A stretch of 64,000 nucleotides of DNA from Aralia elata (lineage: Eukaryota > Streptophyta > Magnoliopsida > Apiales > Araliaceae). A program made the position numbers and the translations under genes. The notes beneath the pieces are model-generated. The model ran no database searches. It saw nothing but the letters and a program-made list of their open reading frames with translations, and was not told the origin of the DNA. Positions 1-11,596 of the stretch are shown here, one piece after another; the stretch's first letter is position 1, and each line of letters opens with the position of its first letter. The DNA lies in assembly GCA_034770075.1 (NCBI GenBank), contig CM068385.1:60142980-60206979 (forward strand), given 5' to 3'.

Positions 1-2162
1 ACACTTAACTTATATATCTAACACCCCTCTTTGACGGATCGCAAAAAGAGTGTATATATTTTAAATGGTAACTATATAAAGTGAAAGAAAACTAGGGTTT
101 TCTAACTTTTTTTTAAAACGAACTAGTTTTCTTTTCTTTTCTTTTCTTTTCAACAAATCAACACTCAAACTTGTAAGATTTATGCATAATACACTTATTA
201 ACATGAAAATCTAAGGTTTCTTTACACATATAACTCAAGAACATTATCATAGCCATGAAAATGAAGAAAATGGAAGTTAAGGTTTTTAAAGCTTACTTCT
301 TGAAGTTAACTCCATTTAGATGCTAGATGATAATCTAAAGCTTGCTAGGATGGTCTCCTCTACTTCCTTGATCCTTCCCGCAGCTCAAATCAAACTTCTT
401 CAACAAACCCATTCCTTTCTCTCCCTAGGATTGTTAAAGCTTCAAGGTAGGAAATGATGAATAGTGGTCATGGATGCTATATAAAAGATGTTTAAATGCT
501 ATAAACTTGCTAGAACTTACCTAGATTTTGATTTCCATGCTTCATGAGCTCTCCCGTAGGTTTTTCTTCAAGCTTCTCCATCCACCCATTTCTTTCTCTC
601 ACTATTTTCTCTTTCTCTCTCCACATCTCTCCTTTCTCTTTCCTTATCTAAACAAATCATCTATATCTTTGAAAAATAATTTCACATGTGCCAAATCTCT
701 AATAAAGATCCGGTACTTGCCCCTTGGTTTTTGACTATTTTTACTTTATTTTTAAATGCAATATATGCTTAATCAAGTGACCATAATGCCCCTCTTCCAT
801 TGGGCTAAGATTGGGTCATTCCTTTAATTCTTTTGAGCTTGAGATTAATTAGTTTGGACTACTAATTAAAATGGTTTGGGCCATATTAAAATATCATGGT
901 CCAATACATTAATTTTACCTTACCCTAATCATTTAATTAGGGTTTCTAATTCACTTATTTTAAATTTTAAATAATTAATTCAACTATTCATTTAATGTTT
1001 TTGTTACGTAATTTAATTACCCAATATTAGTAACTTAATTTAATCAAATAAGTTACTATATAAATCTCCTTAAACTATTTTACCCTCATGAAATTATATA
1101 ATTTATATAACCCATCTTTAATATATAAATTATGTAAAACATAACATAACATACTTAAATTACACATTTATTTTATAATTGCAAAATAAATATGCTACAC
1201 ATAATTTCTCATGTACATTTAATTATTTACTTACTAAAGATATTATAATAAATATAATATCCTTACTCATGTACATTTAATTTCTTAACCCAATTAGACT
1301 TACTTTAATTAGGTTATAAAATTAATTAGTTAAGATATATAAAATAAATCTCTTAAAATTAGTATTTATTTTAAATACTATTATTCTCCCATACCATAAC
1401 TCTTTAGGTTATTTAATTTTCATATCTAATATATAATGATTAGGTTACACTAGTTTCCTTTTATTTGTTTATTAGATAATAAACAAATATAAACAATCAC
1501 ATAATATTCATATTCATTTACTTACATAATCATACAAAATAATTTAATACATTGAGATAGTCACAACTATATAATTAAAATACTAAGACCACTAAATAAA
1601 AATAACCCTTTAGGTTATTTAAATCCAATACCTAATTTAGAACATTAGGCTACCAAACTTTCTCTAATTCTCTTTATATGCTAAATAAATAAATACACAT
1701 TCAAATAATATATATTTATTTAATCATTTACATAATTCACCAAAGTCATAACCTATTTATCATCAGCATTCCTCTTGCTACAATATATATAGCACATCAC
1801 TAAGTATATATATGTACCTATAGACATTTTCTTTAACCCTATAACATCTCTTCATTTGAAAATTTATTTTCTTAATAAATTTTTCACTTATATCATTATA
1901 AAATTTCTTACACCACATTTAGTTCACATCAAATTTTATAGGTATTGTAATACCTTATCCATAATATTCTTTCAAGTATATATAAATTCATTTCTAGGGT
2001 TTTAAAATTTTATAACCCATATTTTCTCAATTCTCTTTCAAAGAGTAAACCATATAGGTTTTTCTTAAAATTTTTAAATAAATTCACAAATTCCCATCAA
2101 GGTTTTATTCTTTAACCTTTAATTTAATCATTCAAGATCTTATAAATTTTTGGGTTGTCACA
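1..2162 (-). repeat. TE1 LTR (3' LTR, truncated by window edge)
   Basis: AT-rich, gene-free sequence that reads on the minus strand as an LTR beginning TGTGACAACCC at 2162 and running left out of the window. The TG start lies directly beside a purine-rich tract on its internal side (2163-2176), which is the arrangement expected of a 3' LTR and its polypurine tract. Around 341-470 and 511-600 there is a loose internal duplication of a pyrimidine-rich stretch (CTTCTTCAA and CTTTCTCTC motifs). No coding potential is visible; a 68-codon frame at 528 is low-complexity. The other LTR end is not in view, so total length is unknown. Assignment as Ty3-type is inferred from the flank and the TGTGACAACCC start. 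Confidence 0.7.
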
Positions 2163-2476
2163 TTATTCCCCCCATATAAGGATTCTGTCCTCGGAATCAC
2201 TATCGCACCAAAAGTATATATATTTAATCCCTTCTGCTAAGAATTTCGTTCTCGAAATTACAGTCTGCTAATCTCTACTCCTTTATTCATTAAAACTAGA
2301 TTTTTAATTTAACCTTTATGTGATTTCATTCTCTATTTAATGTGTACATATTGATTCCTTCTACGAGGATTTCCTCTATCATCACATTCTACCATGACTT
2401 CTCTCTAAGGAGTTAAAACTTTTCATATTATGATGAGGGGTCATAAAGACCATGAACTCTCAGGTTTAACGGTATT
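2163..2476 (-). other. TE1 3' internal end with polypurine tract
   Basis: On the minus strand this reads GATTCCGAGGACAGAATCC, then a purine run TATATGGGGGGAATAA directly before the TE1 LTR. The phrase 'tccgaggacgga' followed by a G-rich tract is also seen just before the 3' LTRs of TE3 (24441-24474) and TE6 (50200-50231), so this is the tail of a related Ty3 element. No reading frame is conserved in the rest. TE2 interrupts it at 2477; the last five bases GTATT (2472-2476) are the presumed target-site duplication, but the partner copy is outside the window. Confidence 0.6.
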
Positions 2477-3234
2477 TGATGAGTGGGTTTTATACCTACG
2501 AATCAGGTCTTGTTAGACTTAATTATTGTGGTCTCTAAGTGTTTTTAGTATTGTTTTATTCGTTTTTGTGTTTGTTTATTGTAGGATTGGAGTTGGAGGG
2601 GCAAAAGGGTAAATTTGGAGCTTAAAGGACACTTAATGGCATTTTTGTAAATACGTGGGCATGACCTAGCGCCAGAGGCGCTAGGATTTGTACTAAGGAA
2701 GCGCCAGAGGCGCTAGGGCACGGCTGTGGGTGCTGAGTTGCGTCTGGAGGAGGAAAAGGAAGCCAATTCGGAAGAGGATTCTAATTATTATTGATCAGAT
2801 TTAGAGAAGGAAACCTAGAGAGGGAACTTGGAGACTTTTATTATTATTATTCTACTTTTCTAGAGTTAGTTTTGTGGTTTTTTACCGTGGATTAATTGTT
2901 CAAGTGCTGGATGTTGATGTGGGTTGAACTTTACTTTGGATTTTATTCTTCAATTGGGTTTGATCAATCTACTTCATCTTATTTTCAATTGATTGTTTAT
3001 TTTTCCATGTGTAATTTTGATCCCATAATGGCTTTTGGTTCAGACATGAACTAAACCCCATTATGGGATTCTAACGGATTTTAATATGTAGTCTAAATAT
3101 AAGCTTGGTTGTTAGATTGTTTTGCATATCATAAGGAACTTCTATCATGATTGTTTTGCATGTATGAATGCTTGATCACCATTCGTTCTCAGTGCTTGTA
3201 TGGGATTGAAAAATAACATATGAGTATGGATTGT
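2477..3234 (+). repeat. TE2 5' LTR, first part
   Basis: Starts TGATGAGTGGGTTTTATACC; the TE4 LTR starts (minus strand) TGATAAGTAGGTTTCATACC, so the two are related. Carries two GC-rich inverted repeats: 2665-2685 (arms CCTAGCGCC and GGCGCTAGG, 3-base loop AGA) and 2700-2714 (AGCGCC-AGA-GGCGCT). TE3 cuts the LTR at 3235, and ATTGT at 3230-3234 is repeated at 28096-28100. No coding. Confidence 0.85.
2665..2714. repeat. Paired GC-rich inverted repeats in TE2 LTR
   Basis: Two copies of AGCGCC-AGA-GGCGCT in 50 bases, the first extended to 9-bp arms. The same AGCGC...GGCGCT design recurs 12 times in the spacer of the same element at 54468-54882, so it is a feature of the family rather than chance. 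Confidence 0.85.
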
Positions 3235-4404
3235 TGTAATACCCGAGAATTTTGAATAATGTTAATATTAACTTTTCTATTTGAGTTGAATATTTATTAA
3301 TTTTTATGAGAATATGTGATATGTCGTTATAGTAGTAATGCGATAAAACGATTTCTTGTTTAATTACTAAAGGAGTGATTTAATAAGAAAGAAATTTTTA
3401 ATGTGATCTTAATTAATTCTCGTGAAGCTAACAATCTCCGTTAATTTAATTAAATGTTATGTGGCATGATATTTTTTTTAACATTAACATGTGTGAATAT
3501 TCATATAATTCAATAAGGTGGAATATGCGTGACATTTAAATTACATGAACATCCTATGTGACATCTTGATGTGTGAGGTACATTTAAATTACATGGTATA
3601 ATTTTTATTTGCTATATGATAATCATTTCCATACTTGAATGTTATTGCAATAAATGTATAATGTACATTGAATATTTGGGTGTTAGCGATTAATGAAATT
3701 TTTCTGCACTTAATATATACATAGATTATATGATATGTGCTCATGTAATGTTATTTAATACATTATGGCTAGCATTCTAATTATTTAACACACTATATGG
3801 TCTAAGTTTGCATTTTAATTTAAGTATGCCAAATAGCCTTGGTTGGAATGCCTGACTATTTCTTTTGTCCCAAAAAGAGTGTCACCTTCTTGCTTAATTC
3901 TTCATTCACGTGAATAGCCAAAAGGCTATGGTTTCTTGCACCATGAAGCTAGCTATGGAGGTAATAATGGTGGGGAAGTGGTCCAAATAGTGTTCCCTCA
4001 CTATTACACCAAACCACATTTGCCCAATGAATCCTTCTTCTTCACATTGGTTAATCACATTGGGTAAAGCTTTTGCACGGTTACTAACTTCTCTATAAAT
4101 TGAGTTCATCTCTTCTCTAATTCACTTGCCAAGTTCTGATAAGTTTAGAAATATGAAGATTGGGAGGAATTCTTGTTCCAAGCTTCAATAGAGGTAATAC
4201 ATTGTTAAGTCATTCTATTAAAATTGAGTTTACTAAATTATTAGAAATGCAAGAATTAATTGCTTGGGAATTGTTAGCATGATGTTGGATAAGTTTATAT
4301 GTATGTATAATAGCAATGTGACTGATCATTAGTATGCTTAAGTAAAAGAATTTGTGTTTGGGTTTGAAGAATTCGCGATACAGGGAGTTACCTGGTTCTG
4401 CCGA

Positions 4405-4456
4405 GGAGCAGCGCGGCCGCGCTACTCCCCAGGCAAAACCAGGCGCGGCCACGCCG
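4405..4456. repeat. NotI-type palindrome pair in TE3 LTR
   Basis: AGCGCGGCCGCGCT at 4410-4423 is a perfect 14-base palindrome, extended by GGAG/CTCC to a 24-base inverted repeat with one mismatch. A second, degraded copy (GCGCGGCCACGCC) follows at about 4442. In the 3' LTR the second copy has lost about 8 bases, showing local instability. Confidence 0.85.
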
Positions 4457-5406
4457 TGCCCCAGAATGAAATTCCAACTTTTGATTCTTCTGATGTCATG
4501 AGCATGATAGTTTAGCTTAAATAAGCCTATGTGTATATCTGGTATGTGATCTAAGTATGGTCTTGCATGAAATGTGTTGGGTTTACGAGATTTTGAGGTA
4601 AAACTTAGAATTTGAAAACTAAACCTTATGAAAGTGATGTCTTTTGACTCTGATCCTTTGAGCATATGTAACTGGCTTAAACATGTATGAAAACAAGTCC
4701 AACGTATTACCTAGGGTTACCTTGCATGACATGAATTGTGTTAGCTCGGTTCCAACGACTTTTAAAAGAGAATTTGAAGTGTTGGAAGTAAAATTTAGCG
4801 AACTTTGTATCTTTGATGTTCTGAGCATACAAGCATGTATATATGATCTAATTATATGTGTAAATGCATACGGAGAGTCACAAGCAAGTTTAGTTAGTCT
4901 AATGTGAAATATTCAAGAAGGACTTAAGACGTGAGGACTTTTGTTGTCAAATGTTGTGTAAATTTCATTCCAACCTTGCTAGCATGAATAAATAGGATTC
5001 ATTATGCCTCTAGAACATATTGACATGAGCACCATCTAGCTAAGCATGGATTCTACCTATGTATGCATGTTCAAGAAAGTGACATTCCAATTGTAAACTA
5101 AGTGATTAATGTGTATATGTGTTATATACGCACGAGCATGCTTATTAAGTATGGTTTGGTCTCATTATGTGGTGTCATGACTATAATAGTTGACCCTTGG
5201 CAAGATGGATTTGATTGGGTTAAAATAGAGAAGTTTCTAACATAACACCTCATAACCTTGGATTGAATTTGGCATGAGCATGCTAGGTTTGAACTCAGAC
5301 TAATAACCTTATGAGCATGTGTAATTGAGTTATATCAGTAGCCTAAATGTTGGGAAATAGACCCGGATTGCCACTTGTATAAATTGCATTTTTGGTCTGC
5401 CTAGAG

Positions 5407-5454
5407 AGTGGCGCGGGCGCGCCACTCCTAAGGCAAAAACCAGCGCGGCCGCGC
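5407..5454. repeat. Second palindrome pair in TE3 LTR
   Basis: 5407-5426 is a 20-base inverted repeat (AGTGGCGCG / CGCGCCACT) and 5443-5454 is GCGCGGCCGCGC. The bases after the second copy (CGGTCGCCAG) resemble those after the last palindrome in the TE4 LTR (CGGTTGCCAG). The 3' LTR copy lies at about 26639-26687. Confidence 0.85.
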
Positions 5455-6865
5455 CGGTCGCCAGAACTGCCCAGTTGTTTTAATTTATAAATAGAGTCTT
5501 GCAGCATGTATGTATGAATGTTTTAAGTCGTATTGCATAATTGAACTGATATACCATGTGTTTGAGCTTATGTTGATTTGCTAACTCATTTAACTAAGAT
5601 TAGAAATTACGATATGGACTTAGTAATCATGATTCCACCTGCGTGACTGTGTGTTAGGACTATGTGGTGTGTAACCACTTGTAAGAATGTTATACTAACT
5701 AAGGAACCGACTTATTAATGATTAGGTCGTTTCAACGCAATTTAAATTAAAGCTAGATTACTTGTAGCTGAGCAAATAGGCAAGTTCCCTTGACTTCTAT
5801 TACTTGTGCAATTGTATTATTGTGGTGCAAGTATTATTGAGGGCAAGTTCCCTAACCTTACTCAAACTTATATTGAGCAAATTCTTTGACCTCACATATT
5901 GTGACCTTGCTATAACGGTTATATCCACGCAAGTGCCCATTCTAATTTGAAACGAAACTTGTATCTTGATTCTTGTGGCAAGCTTTGAACGTATTGTTCA
6001 TAAATATATTGTGAATGTGGTCTATGCTATTTGATTCGGCTAGACTATTAGACATGTGTTAAGAAGCTATCCAAACCAATTGTCTTGGTGCGGACTTTTA
6101 TCTACTGAGATGAACAACCCTCATAGGAGGGGAAACTATATATTGTCGGGGAACCGACGTGCGCACTTATAAGCATGTGACAGTTATGTATAACATGGAG
6201 TACTATAGGTTGATCACATGTGTACTTGTTTTATTGGATTATCAGTATAATAACTATTAATTCTTGCAGGAGTTCTTAGTCCTTGGTGACTGCTCAATAT
6301 TCGTTAATTCGAACTTTGAAAGAATTATATTATTGAATTATGTTGATATTCTCTTGTCCATAGTGAGTCTCATTTCAAGTTAACTGATATCCCATATCAT
6401 TCTGAAGTTATCAAATCAACGTTATATTCTTGATACCTCGCATCTTATGATTGTTCACCTTAATGCTATATTACTTGTTAGGCAAATTTGTTGCTCATTC
6501 TTGCTTTCCTAAAACCTTTCAATTAAGGCAGAGCGCAGTGAACCTTCAGGCAAGGATAAGGGAAAGGGCAAAACTACGGAGTAGCCTTGTTTTCCTTAAG
6601 AAGAAGATTTTCCATTATGTTATTTTAAGTTCGATTATGTATTAAGCTTAGACATGGATTATGTATTAATGTCATGTTTAGATGGATCTAGACTTTTGGA
6701 TAGTATTGTAGTAACAGTTGCGAGACCTTGGGACGAGAATAATTATATTAAATCAATGTAATTTATTCTATTATTTCCGCTGCATTAGTTTTATATCATT
6801 ATTGTGTTAGAACGTGACGAACCAAATTCGAGACAGTGGAGTCAGAATTTGGGGGCGTCACAGGT

Positions 6866-6877
6866 TGGTATCAGAGC
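6866..6877 (+). other. TE3 primer-binding site (initiator Met tRNA)
   Basis: TGGTATCAGAGC lies three bases after the 5' LTR end and is complementary to the 3' end of plant initiator methionine tRNA, the usual primer for chromoviruses. Confidence 0.92.
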
Positions 6878-7080
6878 ATTAGGTTATAAACCTTAGGAGC
6901 GAGAATCCTTAAACTATAACCTTAGAAGAATTTAGGAACTAGGAAGAGATAAAACTCATATAGAGTTTCGTGAAGACTTGGTAGCATTATGAAATATAAT
7001 TCCATTCCATACAATGAACTTATGTTCTGTTTAACCTTCTGATGGAGTTTGTTGTTTTGTCTTATGTTTGTGGCTGTAGG

Positions 7081-7788
7081 ATGTCAAGCGTGGGAGGTAA
7101 TGGTTGGATTGTCGGGGAGGAGCCACGTGATATACACGTGGTGTATGAGGCACCAATGATAGAGGAAGAGATGGAGTCTGACCCTGAAGAACCAATAGAG
7201 ATAGAGTCTGACCCCGAGGAAGAACCCATGGAGGAGGAGCCTGAGACAGGCCCTGACGAGACTCCTATCGAAGATCGCATATTGGGAGAGTACGAAGAAC
7301 GGATCTTAGAATTAGAGACCGAAGCTCAGGATCGAGAGACGGAAATCCAGAAGTTGAGGGAGGAGAACGATCAACAAAAACTAAAGATGCAGGAGATGGA
7401 GGTGGAACTTGCACATCGGAAGGAAGCCGGTGTTCAGATGGGAGCCCTTTTTCACCGTTCGGTAGCTCGGAGCATAGAATTGGTGGGAAAGCTGGAGGAG
7501 TCCGAGCAGAGGGAGTTGTCTGAGAAGGCAGAGAAGGAGGCCCTTCGTGCACAGTTAGAGATGGAGGTGATGGATAGGATCCACTTCCAGGAAAAGTGGG
7601 AGGAAGCCAATGACAGAGCTAACGACCTGGAGGATGAGGTGAGATGCAAGAAAAGGAAGACGAATAAGATGAGCTATGTTTTTCGCACAGCTATGGAGAG
7701 GTTAGTGGATGGTGTGTACCACTACCCGGCAGAGCAGGGGCAGACACGATACACTGTGAGTCGGGATTTGGTAGCACATACCACGTAG
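7081..7788 (+). CDS. TE3 accessory acidic coiled-coil ORF upstream of gag
   Basis: A 235-codon open frame between the primer site and gag. Residues 20-75 are very acidic (runs of E, D and P, including EPEE-like blocks). Residues about 75-210 are heptad-like and charged, strongly suggesting a coiled coil. The C-terminus is basic then mixed. I chose the ATG at 7081 rather than the in-frame one at 7042 because it directly follows a CTGTAG/G acceptor-like site, exactly as in the TE6 homologue at 44401. The two proteins share the acidic head and a central block (TE3 GALFHRSVARSIEL, TE6 GPLLHQLVARNAEL). No retroviral domain is recognised; function unknown. A structural or RNA-binding partner of Gag is possible but is only inference. 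The frame is open, although the element's gag-pol is broken. Confidence 0.75.
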   Translation: MSSVGGNGWIVGEEPRDIHVVYEAPMIEEEMESDPEEPIEIESDPEEEPMEEEPETGPDETPIEDRILGEYEERILELETEAQDRETEIQKLREENDQQKLKMQEMEVELAHRKEAGVQMGALFHRSVARSIELVGKLEESEQRELSEKAEKEALRAQLEMEVMDRIHFQEKWEEANDRANDLEDEVRCKKRKTNKMSYVFRTAMERLVDGVYHYPAEQGQTRYTVSRDLVAHTT

Positions 7789-8157
7789 CAGGAATTTATC
7801 CGTGCAGTGGAGCGCAGGATGTTGGGATGAAATCTAGTGATTAGTAGTCTAGTAGTGATAGTGGTATGTTTAGGTGTGCATTGTTATGTAATCTCCGATC
7901 TACTGTGTGAGATACGGAATTGTTATGTGAACCCTTTTTGATGTTAAGGGTAGTATGTTGATGTTTTTCCCACCTTTTGTAATATTAGGGGATAGAGGTG
8001 ACATTTATAGCAGTATGCAAGAAGTCAACATGATGTAACAACTTGGCATATGAATATAAATGTTTTTGTTTCATCACTGTGTTATTAAATTTCTGCATTA
8101 GAGAAATATCTGAGTTATATGCTTAGAGAATAAGAGTAAAATCTTGTGTTGCAGAAA
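7789..8157 (+). other. TE3 spacer between accessory ORF and gag, with a conserved noncoding block
   Basis: The spacer contains CATTTATAGCAGTATGC (8002-8018), then TGTAACA and CATATGAATATAAATG (8047-8062). The same string of motifs, in the same order and spacing, occurs in the TE6 spacer at 45447-45508. The gag ATG follows TTGTGTTGCAG, an acceptor-like sequence (about 8144-8154). This could mark a 3' end for the accessory transcript, or an intron removed to express gag; neither is shown. Confidence 0.55.
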
Positions 8158-8865
8158 ATGCCGCCCAGACGTAGAATCGCTGAGTTGGATGAGTCGGTCA
8201 ATAACGAAGATAATCGGACGGACCCCATTCAACGACTAGTAGACTTGCTAGGAGAAGCCCTGCGGGGAAGGAACAACGAACCAGTACACCCCAACCCCCT
8301 AGCTGCACCAGTAACGAACTTCAAAGATTTTAAGAGTGTAGGACCACCCGAGTTTAGGGGAACTACCGATCCCATCGAAGCACAAACCTGGATCAAGGAA
8401 ATGGAAAAGGCGTTTGCTATTGCTCGAGTGGGGGAAGATCAAAAGACGATATTCGTCACGTATATGATGAAGGGTGAAGCGAATTACTAGTGGGAAGCCA
8501 ATCAACAAAGAGCGGGTGAAGGAATGATAGCCTGGGATAGGTTTACCACTCTGTTCTTCGAGAATTACTTCCCGAAGAGCATGAAGAATAAGATGGAGAT
8601 TAAATTCTTGGAACTGAAGCAAGGAGAGATGACGGTAGCTCAGTATGCGGCAAGATTCAATGAGCTCGCACGATTCGCTACACACTATGTCGACACCGAA
8701 GAAAGGAAGGCTAGACGCTTTGAGTTAGGACTGAAACCTTGGGTATTCAACAAGGTGTCAGTTCTCCAAATCGAATCGTTCACCACACTGTTAGAAAAGG
8801 CGATCATTGCTGAGGGAGGTAGCGAGGCATTAAGTCAGTACAACAAGGAGAAAAAGAATAAGAAT
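8158..8865 (+). pseudogene. gag: TE3 gag, 5' part (nonsense codon; split by TE4)
   Basis: Starts MPPRRR. Aligns by eye with TE6 gag: FKDFKSVGPPEF / FKDFKLVGPPEF, then DPIEAQTWIKEMEKAF, then the NYW...WDRF and LELKQGEMTVAQYAARFNEL blocks typical of the Retrotrans_gag domain of chromoviruses. An in-frame TAG at 8488-8490 replaces the Trp codon TGG of TE6. Coding resumes at once in the same frame. TE4 interrupts the frame at 8866, and the frame continues at 20605 with the zinc knuckles. Capsid function before decay. Confidence 0.9.
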
Positions 8866-10441
8866 TGTTGGGATATTTGTATGTATAACAAATACGACTC
8901 ATACACGCAAGTGCACGTGATCCACAAGTAATATAAAGTAAGTAAAGTATCGATCCCACGAGGAATTGAATTGCATTTATGACTACAAATACCGATTTTA
9001 TAATTATTTTGGTCTCTTTAAACAATTGATTTTAGTGATGAGATTATCTAACGATTACTAATGAAACAAATAGAACAAATTATAGTTGTACAAACACAGA
9101 TTTTATGGGCTTGGGATTATAATATCACTTAATGCACACTTAGATTTCCATCCTTCCTATTGTTGCTAATTGATTACTATAGAATGTTGGTCGAAAACAC
9201 GAATGTAAAATATGACCATCACTCGATGCACCATATCCATATCACACTAAATCCACAATTGATAGAATGAATGTGCACACCCTAGATGACTAACGCACTA
9301 TATCTCTATGTGAATTATAATCAAAAGGGTTTAAGAACAAGTTTTCAATTGGCCACATATGGTACTTCGGTATATCTCTATCCTAAGCACGAAACATAAT
9401 TTTACGAGGAGTGTAATAATTATGAACATATGATAGCATAATTAGATCTCAATTTATATTTCTCTTCTCAATTCCATATAAATTATCACAGTAATTGGTG
9501 ATCAAGCAATTAAACATGAAGTATTGATTATGCTAGACATTCATTTCATAGCCAACTAGCAATAATAAGGAAGCATATCAATTTTAGTTAAGCAAAAGAT
9601 CCATTATAATCCCAAGAATTGAATTTAGTTCATAATAACAATACTAGAATTCATCATGCATAATTGGTTCATCATCATAATTACATCATAATTCCGTTCT
9701 GCAACTTCTGATGATTTTCCAAATTATGTAGATTGTTGATTTCTTGCTCCCAATCTCCAATTCAGCATCAATATAGCTCCATTCTTCAGTTCCCAAATGC
9801 AAATTGTGCTCAGCTAGTTGTTTCCAAGTTTGAAGCTAGAGTGCAGTAAACTATTCTAATTTCCGTCTGGGAGAGGAGCTACCAAAATTGAATTCTCAAT
9901 TGGCTAATAATACATGCTTAATTTGTCTTATTTTGACTTATTCTAATTCCCACTAATAAAGTTTAAACCCACTGATCCCTCAAAATCTGGCACTACTCCA
10001 TTTCCTGATAATGCTGCTTCGCTGGATGGAACGTGCTGCATGGCTGGCTGGCGACGGGCGCAGCTGCGCCGGCGCCCTTTATAAAAGGGGCGCAGCTGCG
10101 CCGGGGGCAGGGAAGGAACAGGAGGGGCGCAGCTGCGCCGGCCTCAAGGCCAAGCAGGGCGCAGCTGCGCCGGTTGCCAGTCTGCTGTCGTGCTGCTGTA
10201 GCCTGAATTCTCGATTCTCATGTCCTGTACAAGCAACAAATAATCAAATAGATCCCAACCAACAAAAGCAATAAACCCCGTGCCAAATTTACCAAAAACC
10301 GTGCAAAAGCCATATAATGAGAATAGTGAATCAAAACCGAAAGAGAGGGAAAAATGCATGAAAACGTACTAAGTAGCTATTAGATAAGCAATAAAAGAAC
10401 CCCAATAGCATCCAATAAGTAGGTATGAAACCTACTTATCA
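8866..10441 (-). repeat. TE4 3' LTR (left copy, 1576 bp)
   Basis: On the minus strand it begins TGATAAGTAGG at 10441 and ends CCCAACA at 8866. Four GGCGCAGCTGCGCC palindromes lie at 10057-10171. About 105 bases around 9715-9825 are absent from the right copy. Confidence 0.93.
10057..10171. repeat. Palindrome cluster in TE4 3' LTR (4 perfect copies)
   Basis: The perfect 14-base palindrome GGCGCAGCTGCGCC is at 10057-10070, 10089-10102, 10126-10139 and 10158-10171, spaced 32, 37 and 32 bases start to start. Intervening bases are unrelated to one another. The core CAGCTG is an E-box type hexamer. Any protein translated here is an artefact of the palindrome (repeated AQLR or GAAAP peptides). Confidence 0.93.
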
Positions 10442-10456
10442 AATACCCCCAAACTT
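10442..10456 (-). other. TE4 polypurine tract
   Basis: On the minus strand AAGTTTGGGGGTATT abuts the 3' LTR start. This is the plus-strand primer position. A longer exact copy of the neighbourhood (TTTAAGTTTGGGGGTATT) recurs at 11534-11551. Confidence 0.85.
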
Positions 10457-11596
10457 AAATTGTTGCTTGTCCTCAAGCAAATACAATGAAGTAAATGCAA
10501 ACATGAATGCAATGTAATGATATAAGAATGCACCATGACCCTCGTCAATTAGTAATCAATCCAAACGTTTTGCCTCAGAAGAATCTAGCGTCACATCAAA
10601 ACTTGGTCCGTGTACCATGATAGTCATGCAGCTCAAATTCTGTGGTCAATGATAAAGTGTGTGTGTGCAGTATTCATCAAACTATAGCAATCCTAATCGA
10701 TTCTCATAATATGTTTCTTAGGGGAAATTTATATACTCAAACTTTCATAACAAATGGGGTAGATATAGTTAAAACCACGCTATGTCCAAATTGAGTACCG
10801 ACTTAGAGGTTATTCGGACTATGACGCTTGGTTGTGCAATGCCTAGTTCCCTTAGGCTATTCAATGATACCCATGTAGCGAGCTTTCAACCAACGACTCC
10901 CAAACCAATTGGTCTTAGGGCGCTAGGTGTAGAGACATCCCCTAGGGTGTACTTACTCGAATATCAAAGGCCACAAAACTAGGCTAACCAAGCATTTATT
11001 CAAATTTTTTTTTTATTTATTTTATATATATATATATATATATATATCAACGAATGCGTTTCACGCTCCATTTCATTGCACAAATACTCTACTAAGTGCT
11101 CCCCCAAACTTGAACACGTGTAGTCTCAGCTAATACTACCCACAAATACCTCAATCATTAATAACCCAACAAATTCCCCCCAGAACTCAATTATGCGAAT
11201 CTTTAGGCTACTTAGTGAAAGAACTACTAAAAACGTGCAAACCGGTTTTATCATAGTCAACACAAGACAAGAGTTGCAATATATCATGGCATTCGACCCA
11301 AGTCTTAGCATTTAGCAAAAACTAAAAATTTTCATCACAGGCACGTGAGGATGCTTACTAATCAAGATAAGAGGATCATGCAACTAAACTACATGATGTG
11401 ATATGATATGCATGAGAAATTCACCATTTTTTTATGCAATAATCTAAGAATTAACGAAAATAAGCAAACAAATACTTAAACTAACAATAAAAACAGATAA
11501 TTGAAAGCATCACAAAAGAAACTAGGCAAGCCTAATACCCCCAAACTTAAAATATGCAATGTCCTCATTGGAGATAAAAGGGCAAAGAGTACTCCC
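10457..11596 (-). other. TE4 3' untranslated region after ORF3
   Basis: About 1.1 kb with no supported gene. It holds a (TA)n run at 11023-11047 next to a T-rich stretch, a partial polypurine-like copy at 11101-11114 and a perfect 18-base duplicate of the polypurine tract at 11534-11551, just downstream of the ORF3 stop. Confidence 0.7.

Larger units (their letters stand above)
3235..6862 (+). repeat. TE3 5' LTR (3628 bp)
   Basis: Nearly identical to 24475-28095. It holds GC-rich palindromes at 4405-4428 and 5407-5454 in an otherwise AT-rich sequence. The 3' third shares scattered blocks with the TE6 LTR, for example GTAGCTGAGCAAA followed by CAGGCAAGTTCC near 5766, and TTGTTGCTCATTCTTGCT near 6489, so the two families share ancestry in their U3/R region. 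No real coding; the short open frames here are chance. Confidence 0.93.

Noticed and set aside
2163..2476. A pol end belonging to TE1 in this stretch
   Set aside because: Only the GAGGACAGAATCC and purine tract are alike; translation on the minus strand gives no integrase or chromodomain-like motif.
4210..4907. Overlapping short frames on both strands in the TE3 LTRs (also 25451-26140)
   Set aside because: Present in both LTR copies only because the LTRs are copies; no domain, no codon bias, and the two strands overlap.
10011..10274. Open frames of 70-110 codons over the palindrome clusters (also near 17330-17660, 20151-20492, 31369-31638, 62357-62632)
   Set aside because: The GC-rich palindrome has no stop in most frames on either strand, so chance frames arise; peptides are repeats of AQLR, GAAAP and RSCA, and they sit in LTRs, leaders or opposite real gag.
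11023..11047. (TA)n run as a functional element
   Set aside because: Ordinary microsatellite in an AT-rich untranslated region.
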